A stretch of 7,430 nucleotides of DNA from an uncultured Bacteroidales bacterium (GCA_905235775.1 CAJOMY010000089.1:1-7430), one strand, 5' to 3'. Shown: positions 1-5,669, counted from the first letter of the stretch. The notes: generated by a model not told the origin, from the sequence alone. Numbers and translations: made by a program.

Positions 1-170
1 AAACACCCCAACATATTCATCAATGTAGATTTACCGCTTCCGGAATGTCCGATGATCGCCACGAATTCGCCCTTATCGATAGAAACACTTACATGGTCCA
101 AGGCTCTGACCTCATTTTCTCCCGGATTATAAATCTTGCACATATCGTGAATTTCTACTAATGCACTCAT
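1..170 (-). CDS. ABC transporter ATP-binding protein, LolD/MacB type (N-terminal 56 residues, partial)
   Basis: This is the start of an ABC-type ATPase; the rest lies beyond the left edge. The 56 visible residues run MSALVEIHDMCKIY, then ENEVRALDHVSVSIDKGEF, and a perfect Walker A motif GHSGSGKST at residues 41-49 followed by LMNMLGC. A short N-terminal beta strand, a 'VRALDHVSVSI' segment and 'GKST-LMN-LGC' are typical of the LolD/MacB/YknY subfamily. Those ATPases drive FtsX-like permeases that export lipoproteins, peptides or antibiotics, so the next gene beyond the edge is probably such a permease. The ATG at 168-170 is supported by an AGGAGG ribosome binding site at 175-180 and its own sigma-A promoter. 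The Walker B and signature motifs are outside the window, and the substrate cannot be inferred. Confidence 0.9.
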   Translation of the reverse strand, partial: MSALVEIHDMCKIYNPGENEVRALDHVSVSIDKGEFVAIIGHSGSGKSTLMNMLGC

Positions 171-199
171 TTTTCCTCCTTGTTGTATCACTGTACTGT

Positions 200-232
200 T
201 GTCATAATACACTACTCGGCATGACATGTCAA
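200..232. promoter_or_regulatory. Candidate operator: palindrome over the -35 box plus a repeated half-site
   Basis: A perfect 10-bp palindrome TGACATGTCA (222-231) overlaps the -35 box. A further copy of the half-site, TGTCAT, lies at 200-205 next to the -10 box and forms a second inverted pair with ATGACA at 221-226. Half-sites that flank and overlap both promoter elements are what a repressor or MerR/GntR/MarR-type regulator would occupy. No regulator gene is visible, so the operator role is inferred from symmetry and position only. Confidence 0.4.
204..232 (-). promoter_or_regulatory. Sigma-A promoter of the ABC ATPase gene
   Basis: On the minus strand there is a consensus -35 TTGACA (227-232), a spacer of exactly 17 nt, and a -10 TATTAT (204-209). 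The start codon is at 170, which leaves a short leader containing the AGGAGG site. This housekeeping architecture is typical of low-GC Gram-positive bacteria and separates the ABC gene transcriptionally from ribU. Confidence 0.85.
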
Positions 233-279
233 TACGTTTTTTCCAAAAATTTCAAGCGAAACCACAACTACGCTGCCTG

Positions 280-297
280 ATTCCGCGCAGGCGGAAT
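280..297. repeat. Small perfect hairpin between the ribU terminator and the ABC promoter
   Basis: ATTCCGC (280-286) and GCGGAAT (291-297) form a 7-bp stem with the loop GCAG. No U-tract follows on either strand, so it does not look like an intrinsic terminator by itself. It sits just downstream of the strong ribU terminator, and its function is unknown. Confidence 0.45.
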
Positions 298-301
298 GAT
301 C

Positions 302-341
302 AAAAAAACCATTTCGCTTAACATGATTTTGCAAAATGGTT
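302..341 (-). terminator. Intrinsic terminator of ribU
   Basis: Read on the minus strand, AACCATTTTGC (341-331) pairs along its whole length with GCGAAATGGTT (317-307). This gives an 11-bp stem with one G-U pair and a 13-nt loop, and transcription then runs into seven U residues in addition to those of the stem. It begins 30 nt after the ribU stop codon and insulates the ABC gene from ribU transcription. Confidence 0.9.
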
Positions 342-370
342 CTTCCGAAAAAATATGCAGTTTTCTGTCT

Positions 371-1108
371 CTATGCCCTGTGCCCGGATTTGATGATCGG
401 ACTCAGAGGTTTATAGATGAGTAGCGTCATAATGGATACAGACGCTCCTTTGATCAGATTCAGAGGTGCGACACACACCGCAACAAAACTCCAAATGTTC
501 CCTTCTTTCATCAAAGGATTGACCGAACTACCCATACCCAAAATATCATCTAAAGGCATACCATAAAGTTGTGCAAACGCCGGCAACAGATAAATCGCGT
601 TAAATACCGTTCCAAATAACGTAAGTACCAAAGTACCGATCGCACAAGATAAAATTGCATTTTTTTTACTCTTATGGAAGGCATATATTGTGGAAGTTGT
701 CAGAATGAAACTACAGCCCACAACAAAATTTGCCAGATCTCCCACAAATGCCGTACCGGTTCCCTTTACAACTAACTTGAGAAGAATCTTAATGAATTCC
801 ATCATAACTCCCGCAACCGGGCCGAACGCAAAACTTCCTACCAGTATTGGCAATTCGCTGAAATCCAGTTTGTAAAACCCCGGTGCAAAAGGTAGCGGAA
901 GCTCATACAGCATCAAGATCATGGAAATTGCGGAAAACATGCCAATCATAGCTGTTTTTCTAGTAGAAAAGATTTTTTCCTGCACTCCGTTTTTTTTCTG
1001 TGCAATCTTTTCAAAAAAAAGAGCCAGCAAAAATATCGCCACTATGATTGCAAAAAAGCTCAACACATATCCCACATTCTCCGTTACACTTTGTAATAAA
1101 CCATTCAT
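371..1108 (-). CDS. ribU: Riboflavin ECF transporter substrate-binding (S) component RibU
   Basis: This 245-residue integral membrane protein captures riboflavin for uptake by an energy-coupling-factor transporter. It would work with the shared EcfA/EcfA'/EcfT module, which is not in this window. The family signature is clear: PLPFAPGFYKLDFSELP at residues 71-87, then GSFAFGPVAG (91-100) and a KLVVKGTGTAFVGDLANF segment (111-128). Hydrophobic helices follow, roughly at 129-145, 150-172 and 205-232. An extra hydrophobic helix at about 10-33 and a charged linker precede the usual S-component fold, which makes the protein longer than the ~190-210 residues common for RibU. The ATG at 1106-1108 is chosen because GGAGG (1118-1122) lies 9 nt upstream; a TTG at 1153 is in frame but has no such site. 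The FMN riboswitch in the leader independently supports the riboflavin assignment. Confidence 0.93.
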   Translation of the reverse strand: MNGLLQSVTENVGYVLSFFAIIVAIFLLALFFEKIAQKKNGVQEKIFSTRKTAMIGMFSAISMILMLYELPLPFAPGFYKLDFSELPILVGSFAFGPVAGVMMEFIKILLKLVVKGTGTAFVGDLANFVVGCSFILTTSTIYAFHKSKKNAILSCAIGTLVLTLFGTVFNAIYLLPAFAQLYGMPLDDILGMGSSVNPLMKEGNIWSFVAVCVAPLNLIKGASVSIMTLLIYKPLSPIIKSGHRA

Positions 1109-1127
1109 CTTCCTTTTCCTCCATTCC

Positions 1128-1147
1128 GGTATCGCTTCCCCGATACC
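1128..1147 (-). repeat. Perfect hairpin just upstream of the ribU ribosome binding site
   Basis: CGATACC (1128-1134 read on the minus strand) and GGTATCG (1147-1141) form a 7-bp stem with a 6-nt GGGAAG loop. The stem ends 5 nt before GGAGG. It could keep the ribosome binding site region open or be a mRNA processing or stability element. No pairing with the ribosome binding site itself was found, so a regulatory role is speculative. Confidence 0.4.
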
Positions 1148-1182
1148 TGTCAAAAAATATTTAGGAAAATTCTTCTAAAATG

Positions 1183-1211
1183 AAAAACCCCGAATCACTC
1201 TTGATCCGGGG
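1183..1211 (-). terminator. Riboswitch-controlled intrinsic terminator in the ribU leader
   Basis: On the minus strand CCCCGGATC (1211-1203), loop AAGAGT, and GATTCGGGG (1196-1188) form a 9-bp stem with one G-U pair, followed immediately by UUUUU (1187-1183). It lies between the FMN aptamer and the ribU start codon. This is the usual place for the expression platform of a transcription-terminating riboswitch, where bound FMN lets the terminator form. It may also stop readthrough from tex, which has no terminator of its own. Confidence 0.88.
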
Positions 1212-1279
1212 GTAATCTGCACCAATCGGTTCTCACCGCATGCATACGTTATTAAGCATAATCAACACACTTAATATCC
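1212..1279 (-). other. Structured linker between FMN aptamer and terminator (probable antiterminator region)
   Basis: Two local stems are visible in the transcript. ATTAAG...CTTAAT spans 1275-1251 as a 6-bp stem. CGGU-GAGA-ACCG at 1238-1227 is a 4-bp stem capped by a GNRA-type tetraloop. This stretch should contain the alternative (antiterminator) pairing partner, but I could not fix a single convincing one by eye. Confidence 0.4.
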
Positions 1280-1445
1280 TTCTTCCATCCAGACTTTACT
1301 GTTGGTCCCGGACTTACACCGGGTCAGCCGTGGGAAAAAACATATCGCACTATCCATTATCATGTATCATGGCCGCTAATGTTTTTGTCTTACCACGGGT
1401 CGCGGACTTTACCGCCAGTAGGGAATTACACCCAACCCCGAAGAA
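1280..1445 (-). promoter_or_regulatory. FMN riboswitch (RFN element) aptamer
   Basis: The minus-strand transcript contains the conserved RFN landmarks in order. UUCUUC (1445-1440) is the 5' side of P1. It is followed by GGGGUUGGGUGUAAUUCCC, then ACUGGCGGUAAAGUCCGCGA, then a variable arm (about 1320-1395). Next come UGACCCGGUGUAAGUCCGGG and ACAGUAAAGUCUGGAUGG, and finally GAAGAA (1285-1280), which closes P1. Direct flavin mononucleotide sensing by this RNA is established for the class. Placed ahead of ribU with a downstream terminator, it should repress riboflavin import when FMN is abundant. Confidence 0.96.
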
Positions 1446-1465
1446 TTTTCTCTATTCAATTGCTC

Positions 1466-1494
1466 ATTATAAACCATTACTCTACTCTGTGCAA
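1466..1494 (-). promoter_or_regulatory. Sigma-A promoter of the riboswitch-ribU transcript
   Basis: Minus-strand TTGCAC (1494-1489), a 17-nt spacer and a perfect TATAAT (1471-1466). Transcription should begin near 1459, a dozen nucleotides before the aptamer's P1 stem. The -35 box begins only 16 bp after the tex stop codon, with no terminator between. Confidence 0.85.
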
Positions 1495-1510
1495 GTATTT
1501 TTTTCGTTAC

Positions 1511-3679
1511 TTATTGCACCGGTTTTATCTTCATAGTGAGTGAAATACGTTTCTTTGCCATATCCACATCCAACACCTGCACTTCCACAATATCACCTAC
1601 ACTGACTGCTTCCAGTGGGTGTTTGATATAGCGATCGGTAATCTGGGAGATATGTACCAAACCATCCTGATGCACACCGATATCCACAAATACGCCAAAA
1701 TCAATGACGTTACGGACAGTTCCCGTTAGAACCATATCCTTTTGCAAATCGCTGATTGAGAGAAGCTCGCTGCGAAGCTGCGGCTTAGGCAGGCTGTCGC
1801 GGATATCTCGTCCGGGCTTCAAAAGCTCGGACACAATATCAGAAAGCGTAATCTCGCCTATGCCAAGTTCATCTGCCATTTTCGCTTTGCCGTAAGCGTC
1901 AAGCTGTTTGATGAGGTCTTTTATGCTGCCGTCAGCAACATTTGCAAGCGACAGACCGAGCTTTGACAAAAGCGCTTTCGTTTCGTTATACGATTCGGGG
2001 TGAACTCCCGTGTTATCAAGAATGTTCTTACCATCTGGAATACGCAGGAAGCCCGCGCATTGCTCAAAGGCCTTCGGCCCGAGGCGGGGGACCTTCAGGA
2101 GTTCGGCGCGGCTGCGGAAGCCGCCTTTTTCCGTGCGGTACGCCACGATATTCTCCGCCAGGGCGGGACCGATGCCCGCGACGTAAGCGAGCAGGTAGGG
2201 GGAGGCGGTGTTGAGATTGACGCCCACGGCGTTCACGCAGCTCTCCACGGTGCCCTCCAGCTGCTCCTTCAGGAGCGTCTGGTCGACGTCGTGCTGGTAC
2301 TGTCCGATGCCGAGGTTCTTGGGGTCGATCTTCACGAGCTCCGCGAGCGGGTCCATGAGGCGGCGGCCGATCGACACGGCGCCGCGCACGGTCACGTCCT
2401 CGTCCGGGAACTCCCGGCGGGCGACCTCGGAGGCGCTGTAGATGGAAGCGCCGTCCTCGCTGACCGTCCACACCTTGCAGCCTTCCGGCAGGCGGATGCG
2501 GCGCATGAAGTCCTCCGTCTCGCGGGCGGCGGTGCCGTTGCCGATGGCGACGGCCTGGATGCCGAAACGGTCCAGCATCTCCTGCACGGCCATGATGGCC
2601 TTGACCTTGTCGTTCTGCGGAGGATGCGGGTAGATGATGGTATGGTGGAGCAGGGCGCCCTGCTCGTCCAGGCAGGCGATCTTGCAGCCGTTGCGGAAGC
2701 CCGGGTCGATGGCCATCGTGCGTTTCTGCCCGACCGGGGCGCTCAGGAGCAGCTGGCGCAGGTTTTCGCCGAATACGCGGATGCTCTCGCGGTCGGCCTT
2801 CTCCTTGGCTTCGCGCAGCACCTCACCGCTGATGGACGGCTCGAGCAGGCGCTTGAAGGCGTCCGCGACGGCTTCCTTGACCTGCTCGGCGGCTCCGCCG
2901 GCCGGATAGCCCTGCGCCTGGCAGAAATCGTAGTAGATCCTGGCCCCGCACTTCTGGGCGTCCGCGTCGATGCCGACACTGAGGAACCCCTCGTTCTGCG
3001 CCCGCAGGATGGCCAGCAGGTTGTGCGAAGGGATGCGGTCCAGGGGCATCTTGAAGTCGAAATAGCTCCGGTATTTCGCCGCTTCGGCGCTGTCGCGCCC
3101 GGCCTTCGTGACCGAGGCCGTAACCCGGCGGCGCCGGAAGATGGCACGCAGGTCCTCGCGGATGACGGCCGTCTCGCTGAGACGCTCCGCGACGATGTCG
3201 CGCGCCCCTGCGAGCGCTGCCGCCGCGTCGGGTACCTTGTCGCCGACAAAGGGACGCGCGTCGGCCTCCGGGTTGCGGCTCTTGCCGTTCCAGAGCAGGT
3301 CCGCCAGCGGCTCCAGGCCCAGCTCGCGGGCGGCCGTGGCACGGGTGCGGCGCTTGGGCCGCCAGGGGAGGTAAAGGTCCTCCAGCTCGGTCGCACTGAC
3401 GCAGGATTCAATCTTCGCGCGCAGCTCGCCGGTGAGTGCGCCTGCCTCGCCGATGACCTTCAGGATGGTTTCCTTGCGCTTCTCCATCTCGGCGAAGACG
3501 TCCACCCAGTGGCGCACTTCGGCCACTTCGGCGTCGTCCATGCCGCCGGTCTTCTCCTTGCGGTAGCGGCTGATGAAGGGAATGGTGTCGCCGTCCTCGA
3601 AGAGGGAAGCGCAATTCTCGACCTGCCAGTCTTTCAGGGCGAGCAGGCCGGCGATGTGCCGGATATAGATTTCTTTCAT
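1511..3679 (-). CDS. tex: Tex-family RNA-binding transcription accessory protein (composite gene)
   Basis: A 722-residue protein of normal Tex length and domain order. The N-terminal Tex helical region covers about 1-310 (PFISRYRKEKTGG at 34-46; DLYLPWRPKRRTRA at 101-114). A YqgF-like RNase-H fold begins at about 320 (MAIDPGFRNGCKIACLD, 322-338). Helix-hairpin-helix motifs lie at about 490-560 (YVAGIGPALAENIVAYR), and an S1 RNA-binding domain at about 647-717 (LTGTVRNVIDFGVFVDIGV...DGLVHISQI). Tex proteins bind nucleic acids and influence transcription; their exact role is unsettled. The ATG (3677-3679) overlaps the stop codon of the upstream glycosyltransferase gene (ATGA), which suggests translational coupling, and there is no Shine-Dalgarno. 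GC content falls abruptly near residues 541-548, from 67% to 45% in adjacent 100-bp blocks. The C-terminal quarter, with phrases such as DIGVHQDGLVHISQITDRYIKHPLEAVSVGD, reads like a clostridial Tex while the rest is Bacteroidota-like. The frame is intact, but the protein may not exist as such in any one organism. Confidence 0.93.
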   Translation of the reverse strand: MKEIYIRHIAGLLALKDWQVENCASLFEDGDTIPFISRYRKEKTGGMDDAEVAEVRHWVDVFAEMEKRKETILKVIGEAGALTGELRAKIESCVSATELEDLYLPWRPKRRTRATAARELGLEPLADLLWNGKSRNPEADARPFVGDKVPDAAAALAGARDIVAERLSETAVIREDLRAIFRRRRVTASVTKAGRDSAEAAKYRSYFDFKMPLDRIPSHNLLAILRAQNEGFLSVGIDADAQKCGARIYYDFCQAQGYPAGGAAEQVKEAVADAFKRLLEPSISGEVLREAKEKADRESIRVFGENLRQLLLSAPVGQKRTMAIDPGFRNGCKIACLDEQGALLHHTIIYPHPPQNDKVKAIMAVQEMLDRFGIQAVAIGNGTAARETEDFMRRIRLPEGCKVWTVSEDGASIYSASEVARREFPDEDVTVRGAVSIGRRLMDPLAELVKIDPKNLGIGQYQHDVDQTLLKEQLEGTVESCVNAVGVNLNTASPYLLAYVAGIGPALAENIVAYRTEKGGFRSRAELLKVPRLGPKAFEQCAGFLRIPDGKNILDNTGVHPESYNETKALLSKLGLSLANVADGSIKDLIKQLDAYGKAKMADELGIGEITLSDIVSELLKPGRDIRDSLPKPQLRSELLSISDLQKDMVLTGTVRNVIDFGVFVDIGVHQDGLVHISQITDRYIKHPLEAVSVGDIVEVQVLDVDMAKKRISLTMKIKPVQ
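2036..2060. other. Composition breakpoint inside tex (probable chimeric junction)
   Basis: The 100 bp to the left (1941-2040) have 45% GC and the 100 bp to the right (2041-2140) have 67%. Codon choice changes at the same place: the right side is dominated by G/C-ending codons, whereas the left uses AAT, GTT, CTT, AAA and ATT freely. The break falls in codons for CAGFLRIP, part of the most conserved motif in this part of Tex, where two unrelated genomes could share a stretch of identical bases. Confidence 0.75.
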
Positions 3680-4404
3680 TTCTGTGCGGGATGCAGTTTG
3701 CGGAAGCGCAGGCCGAGCACGCCCCAGAAGGCTTCGCCGAAGATGCTGCCGGACATCTTGGAGGTGCCCTCGCGGCGGTTCACGAAGATGACGGGGACCT
3801 CCTGGATCCGGAAGCCCAGCTTCTTTGCGGTGTATTTCAGTTCGATCTGGAAGCCGTAGCCTTTCATCCTGACGGCGTCCAGGTCGATGGTCTCCAGGAC
3901 CTTGCGGGAATAGCAGACGAAGCCGGCCGTGCTGTCGTAAATCTTGATGCCCAGCGCCGCGCGGACATAGATCGATGCGCAGTAGGACATCATGATGCGC
4001 CCCAGCGGCCAGTTGACGACGTTGATGCCGTCGCAGTAGCGCGAGCCAATCGACAGGTCGGCGCCGTCCTGCGTGCAGGCGGCCAGCAGGCGGGGGAGGT
4101 CGGCCGGGTTGTGGGAAAAGTCGGCGTCCATCTCGAATATATAATCGTAGTCGCGCTCCAGCGCCCATTTGAAGCCGGCCACATAGGCCGTGCCCAGCCC
4201 CAGCTTGCCGCTGCGCTCCACGAGGTGGAGCCGCTCAGGGAACTCCTGCTGCAGCGAGCGGACCGCTGCAGCCGTCCCGTCGGGGGAGCCGTCGTCGATG
4301 ACCAGGACCTGATAATCGCCCTCGAGCGCGAGCACCGCCCCGATGATCTTGGAGATATTCTCGATCTCGTTGTAGGTCGGGATGATGACGAGTTTCTTTT
4401 CCAT
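3676..4404 (-). CDS. Polyprenol monophosphomannose synthase-like glycosyltransferase (GT family 2)
   Basis: A 242-residue GT-A fold glycosyltransferase resembling dolichol-/polyprenol-phosphate mannose synthases, which move mannose from GDP-mannose to a lipid phosphate at the cytoplasmic membrane face. The family landmarks are present: VIIPTYNEIENI (6-17), VIDDGSPDGT (35-44), the metal/nucleotide-sugar DxD in EMDADFSHNP (91-100; D93, D95), LSIGSRY (117-123), GYGFQIELKY (182-191) and the acceptor-loop segment VNRREGTSKMSG (208-219). There is no C-terminal transmembrane extension, so it is the short, DPM1-like form. The ATG at 4402-4404 is chosen because a TAnnTTTG promoter box ends only 6 nt upstream; the in-frame TTG at 4413 lies in that box. 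It overlaps tex by 4 nt and is probably co-transcribed with it. The sugar and acceptor are inferred from family resemblance only. Confidence 0.88.
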   Translation of the reverse strand: MEKKLVIIPTYNEIENISKIIGAVLALEGDYQVLVIDDGSPDGTAAAVRSLQQEFPERLHLVERSGKLGLGTAYVAGFKWALERDYDYIFEMDADFSHNPADLPRLLAACTQDGADLSIGSRYCDGINVVNWPLGRIMMSYCASIYVRAALGIKIYDSTAGFVCYSRKVLETIDLDAVRMKGYGFQIELKYTAKKLGFRIQEVPVIFVNRREGTSKMSGSIFGEAFWGVLGLRFRKLHPAQK

Positions 4405-4410
4405 ATTCCG

Positions 4411-4418
4411 CAAATATA
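4411..4418 (-). promoter_or_regulatory. Bacteroidota-type -7 promoter box (TATATTTG) for the glycosyltransferase-tex pair
   Basis: TATATTTG on the minus strand matches the Bacteroidota -7 consensus TAnnTTTG, and six nucleotides separate it from the ATG. Transcription should start within a few bases of the start codon. I see no good TTTG at the expected -33 distance, so the call rests on the -7 match and its position. Confidence 0.6.
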
Positions 4419-4474
4419 CGAAAATTCAGAAAACCCTCGAGCCGGAGGATCTGGATTCCCAATGCATTTTCTTT

Positions 4475-4489
4475 TGCAACCGGGTTGCA
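4475..4489. promoter_or_regulatory. 15-bp perfect palindrome, candidate operator of the efflux operon
   Basis: TGCAACC-G-GGTTGCA is an uninterrupted inverted repeat with a single central base. Its centre (4482) is 20 bp upstream of the TAnnTTTG box of the efflux operon, which places it over the -33 region where a repressor or activator would act. The size fits sites bound by dimeric metal sensors such as Fur/Zur-class proteins, but no regulator gene is in the window and the match to any known box is untested. Confidence 0.5.
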
Positions 4490-4501
4490 CGCGGGATGCG
4501 A

Positions 4502-4509
4502 TACCTTTG
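4502..4509 (+). promoter_or_regulatory. Bacteroidota-type -7 promoter box (TACCTTTG) for the efflux operon
   Basis: TACCTTTG matches TAnnTTTG and ends 7 nt before the adaptor ATG. The nearest upstream TTTG (4473-4476) is 25 nt away, longer than the usual spacing of about 19-21, and a TTG at 4485-4487 is too close. This weak -33 region overlaps the palindrome, as would be expected for a promoter needing regulation. Confidence 0.7.
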
Positions 4510-4516
4510 TGCTCCG

Positions 4517-5665
4517 ATGAAAGCACCTGAAAGACATTTTCTTTTGGCCGCTGTGGCCCTGAGCGCCATTTGCGGCGCATGTCGTCCGAACGAAAGCGGG
4601 CACGCGCACGAGCACGAAGAGGCGGCAGCGCCTCACGCTCCCGGACAAATCGTCATCAGTGCCGAGCGCCAGGAGCAGCTCGGCATTGGCGTGGAGGCTG
4701 TCGAGGCCGGCCCCTTCAATGAAGTGATCCACACCAGCGGACAGATCCTCCCGGCCGCCGGCGAGGAGATGACCGTCGTCGCCCGGAGCGAAGGCATTAT
4801 CCGCCTCGGCCGGCTCACGGAAGGTTCGCCCGTCTCCCGGGGCGGGCGGATCGCCTCGCTCTCCACCCGGGACATCGGCACCGGCGACAGGCTCGCCAAG
4901 GCGGAAATCGACTTCGAAACGGCCCGCAAGGAATATGAACGGGACCTGCAGCTCAGCGAGGACAATATCGTCAGCGAGAGCCACCTGGACCGGAGCCGGC
5001 AGGCCTACGAGCACGCCAGGGTGGAATATGAGGCACTTGCTGCCGGCAGTACGCAGGACGGCGGCCAGGCCGTCATCGCTCCCATCACCGGCTACATCAA
5101 AAGCTGGATGGTCGGGAGCGGCGACTATGTGCAGGCCGGCACGCCCGTCGCCGTCGTGAGCAGCAACCGGCGGCTCCGGCTGCGGGCGGACGTCCCGGAG
5201 CCCTGCTACGGCCGGATCGCGGCGGTGTGCGATGCCAATTTCAGCCTTTCCTACCAGGACCGGATCTACAGTCTGTCCGAACTGGGCGGCCGGTTGATCA
5301 GCTACGGACGCGCCTCCAACGGCGAATATTATATCCCCGTCATCTTCGAATTCGACAACAAGGGCGGGATCGTGAGCGGCTCGTACGTGGAGGTCTGGCT
5401 CAGGACCGCCCTGTCCGGCGACTGCATTTCCGTCCCCCTGGAAGCCGTCGTGGAGGATCAGGGCATCCACTATGTTTTCGTGCGCGAACCGGATGATGAC
5501 GACTGCTTTGAGAAGCGGGAAGTCACCCTCGGCCTGTCCGACGGCCGGCGCGTCCCCGTCCTGCAGGGCCTGCTCGCGGGCGAAAGCGTTGTCACCCGCG
5601 GCGCCGTCCACGTCAAGCTGGCCGGCGTCTCCGCCGTCCCGGCCGGTCACACGCACAACCATTAA
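4517..5665 (+). CDS. RND efflux periplasmic adaptor (CusB/CzcB-like membrane fusion lipoprotein)
   Basis: A 382-residue membrane-fusion protein linking an inner-membrane RND pump to an outer-membrane TolC-type channel. The N-terminus is a signal peptide (charged MKAPERH, hydrophobic 8-18) with cysteines at 19 and 22. C22, after CGA, is the likelier lipidation site, though the lipobox is imperfect. A His-rich stretch GHAHEHEE (28-35) follows. A barrel-sandwich/lipoyl half (about 85-115), a helical hairpin rich in charged residues (about 124-175; AKAEIDFETARKEYERD...) and the second lipoyl half (VIAPITGYIKSWMVGSGDYVQAGTPV, 186-211) precede a beta-barrel and a membrane-proximal domain (about 300-370). 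The C-terminus ends GHTHNH. The ATG at 4517 is chosen because signal peptide and promoter both point to it; a longer frame from 4382 would run through the promoter. The gene lies 4 nt before the pump. The His content suggests divalent metals (Zn/Co/Cd/Ni or Cu); the exact substrate is unknown. Confidence 0.92.
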   Translation: MKAPERHFLLAAVALSAICGACRPNESGHAHEHEEAAAPHAPGQIVISAERQEQLGIGVEAVEAGPFNEVIHTSGQILPAAGEEMTVVARSEGIIRLGRLTEGSPVSRGGRIASLSTRDIGTGDRLAKAEIDFETARKEYERDLQLSEDNIVSESHLDRSRQAYEHARVEYEALAAGSTQDGGQAVIAPITGYIKSWMVGSGDYVQAGTPVAVVSSNRRLRLRADVPEPCYGRIAAVCDANFSLSYQDRIYSLSELGGRLISYGRASNGEYYIPVIFEFDNKGGIVSGSYVEVWLRTALSGDCISVPLEAVVEDQGIHYVFVREPDDDDCFEKREVTLGLSDGRRVPVLQGLLAGESVVTRGAVHVKLAGVSAVPAGHTHNH

Positions 5666-5669
5666 GCCC

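Noticed and set aside
280..297. Hairpin as a bidirectional terminator
   Set aside because: No U-tract follows on either strand; the neighbouring 302-341 structure is the real terminator.
371..1153. A longer RibU starting at TTG 1153
   Set aside because: The TTG has no ribosome binding site, while the ATG at 1108 has GGAGG 9 nt upstream. The extra 15 residues would be encoded by a hairpin and the ribosome binding site.
2000..3859. A 619-codon plus-strand open frame opposite tex
   Set aside because: It is an antisense shadow in GC-rich DNA with few stop codons. Its translation is low-complexity (A/R/G/L/D rich) without recognisable domains, while the minus strand encodes a complete Tex.
4382..4516. 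An N-terminal extension of the adaptor from 4382
   Set aside because: It would overlap the glycosyltransferase start, both promoter boxes and the palindrome, and would bury the signal peptide.
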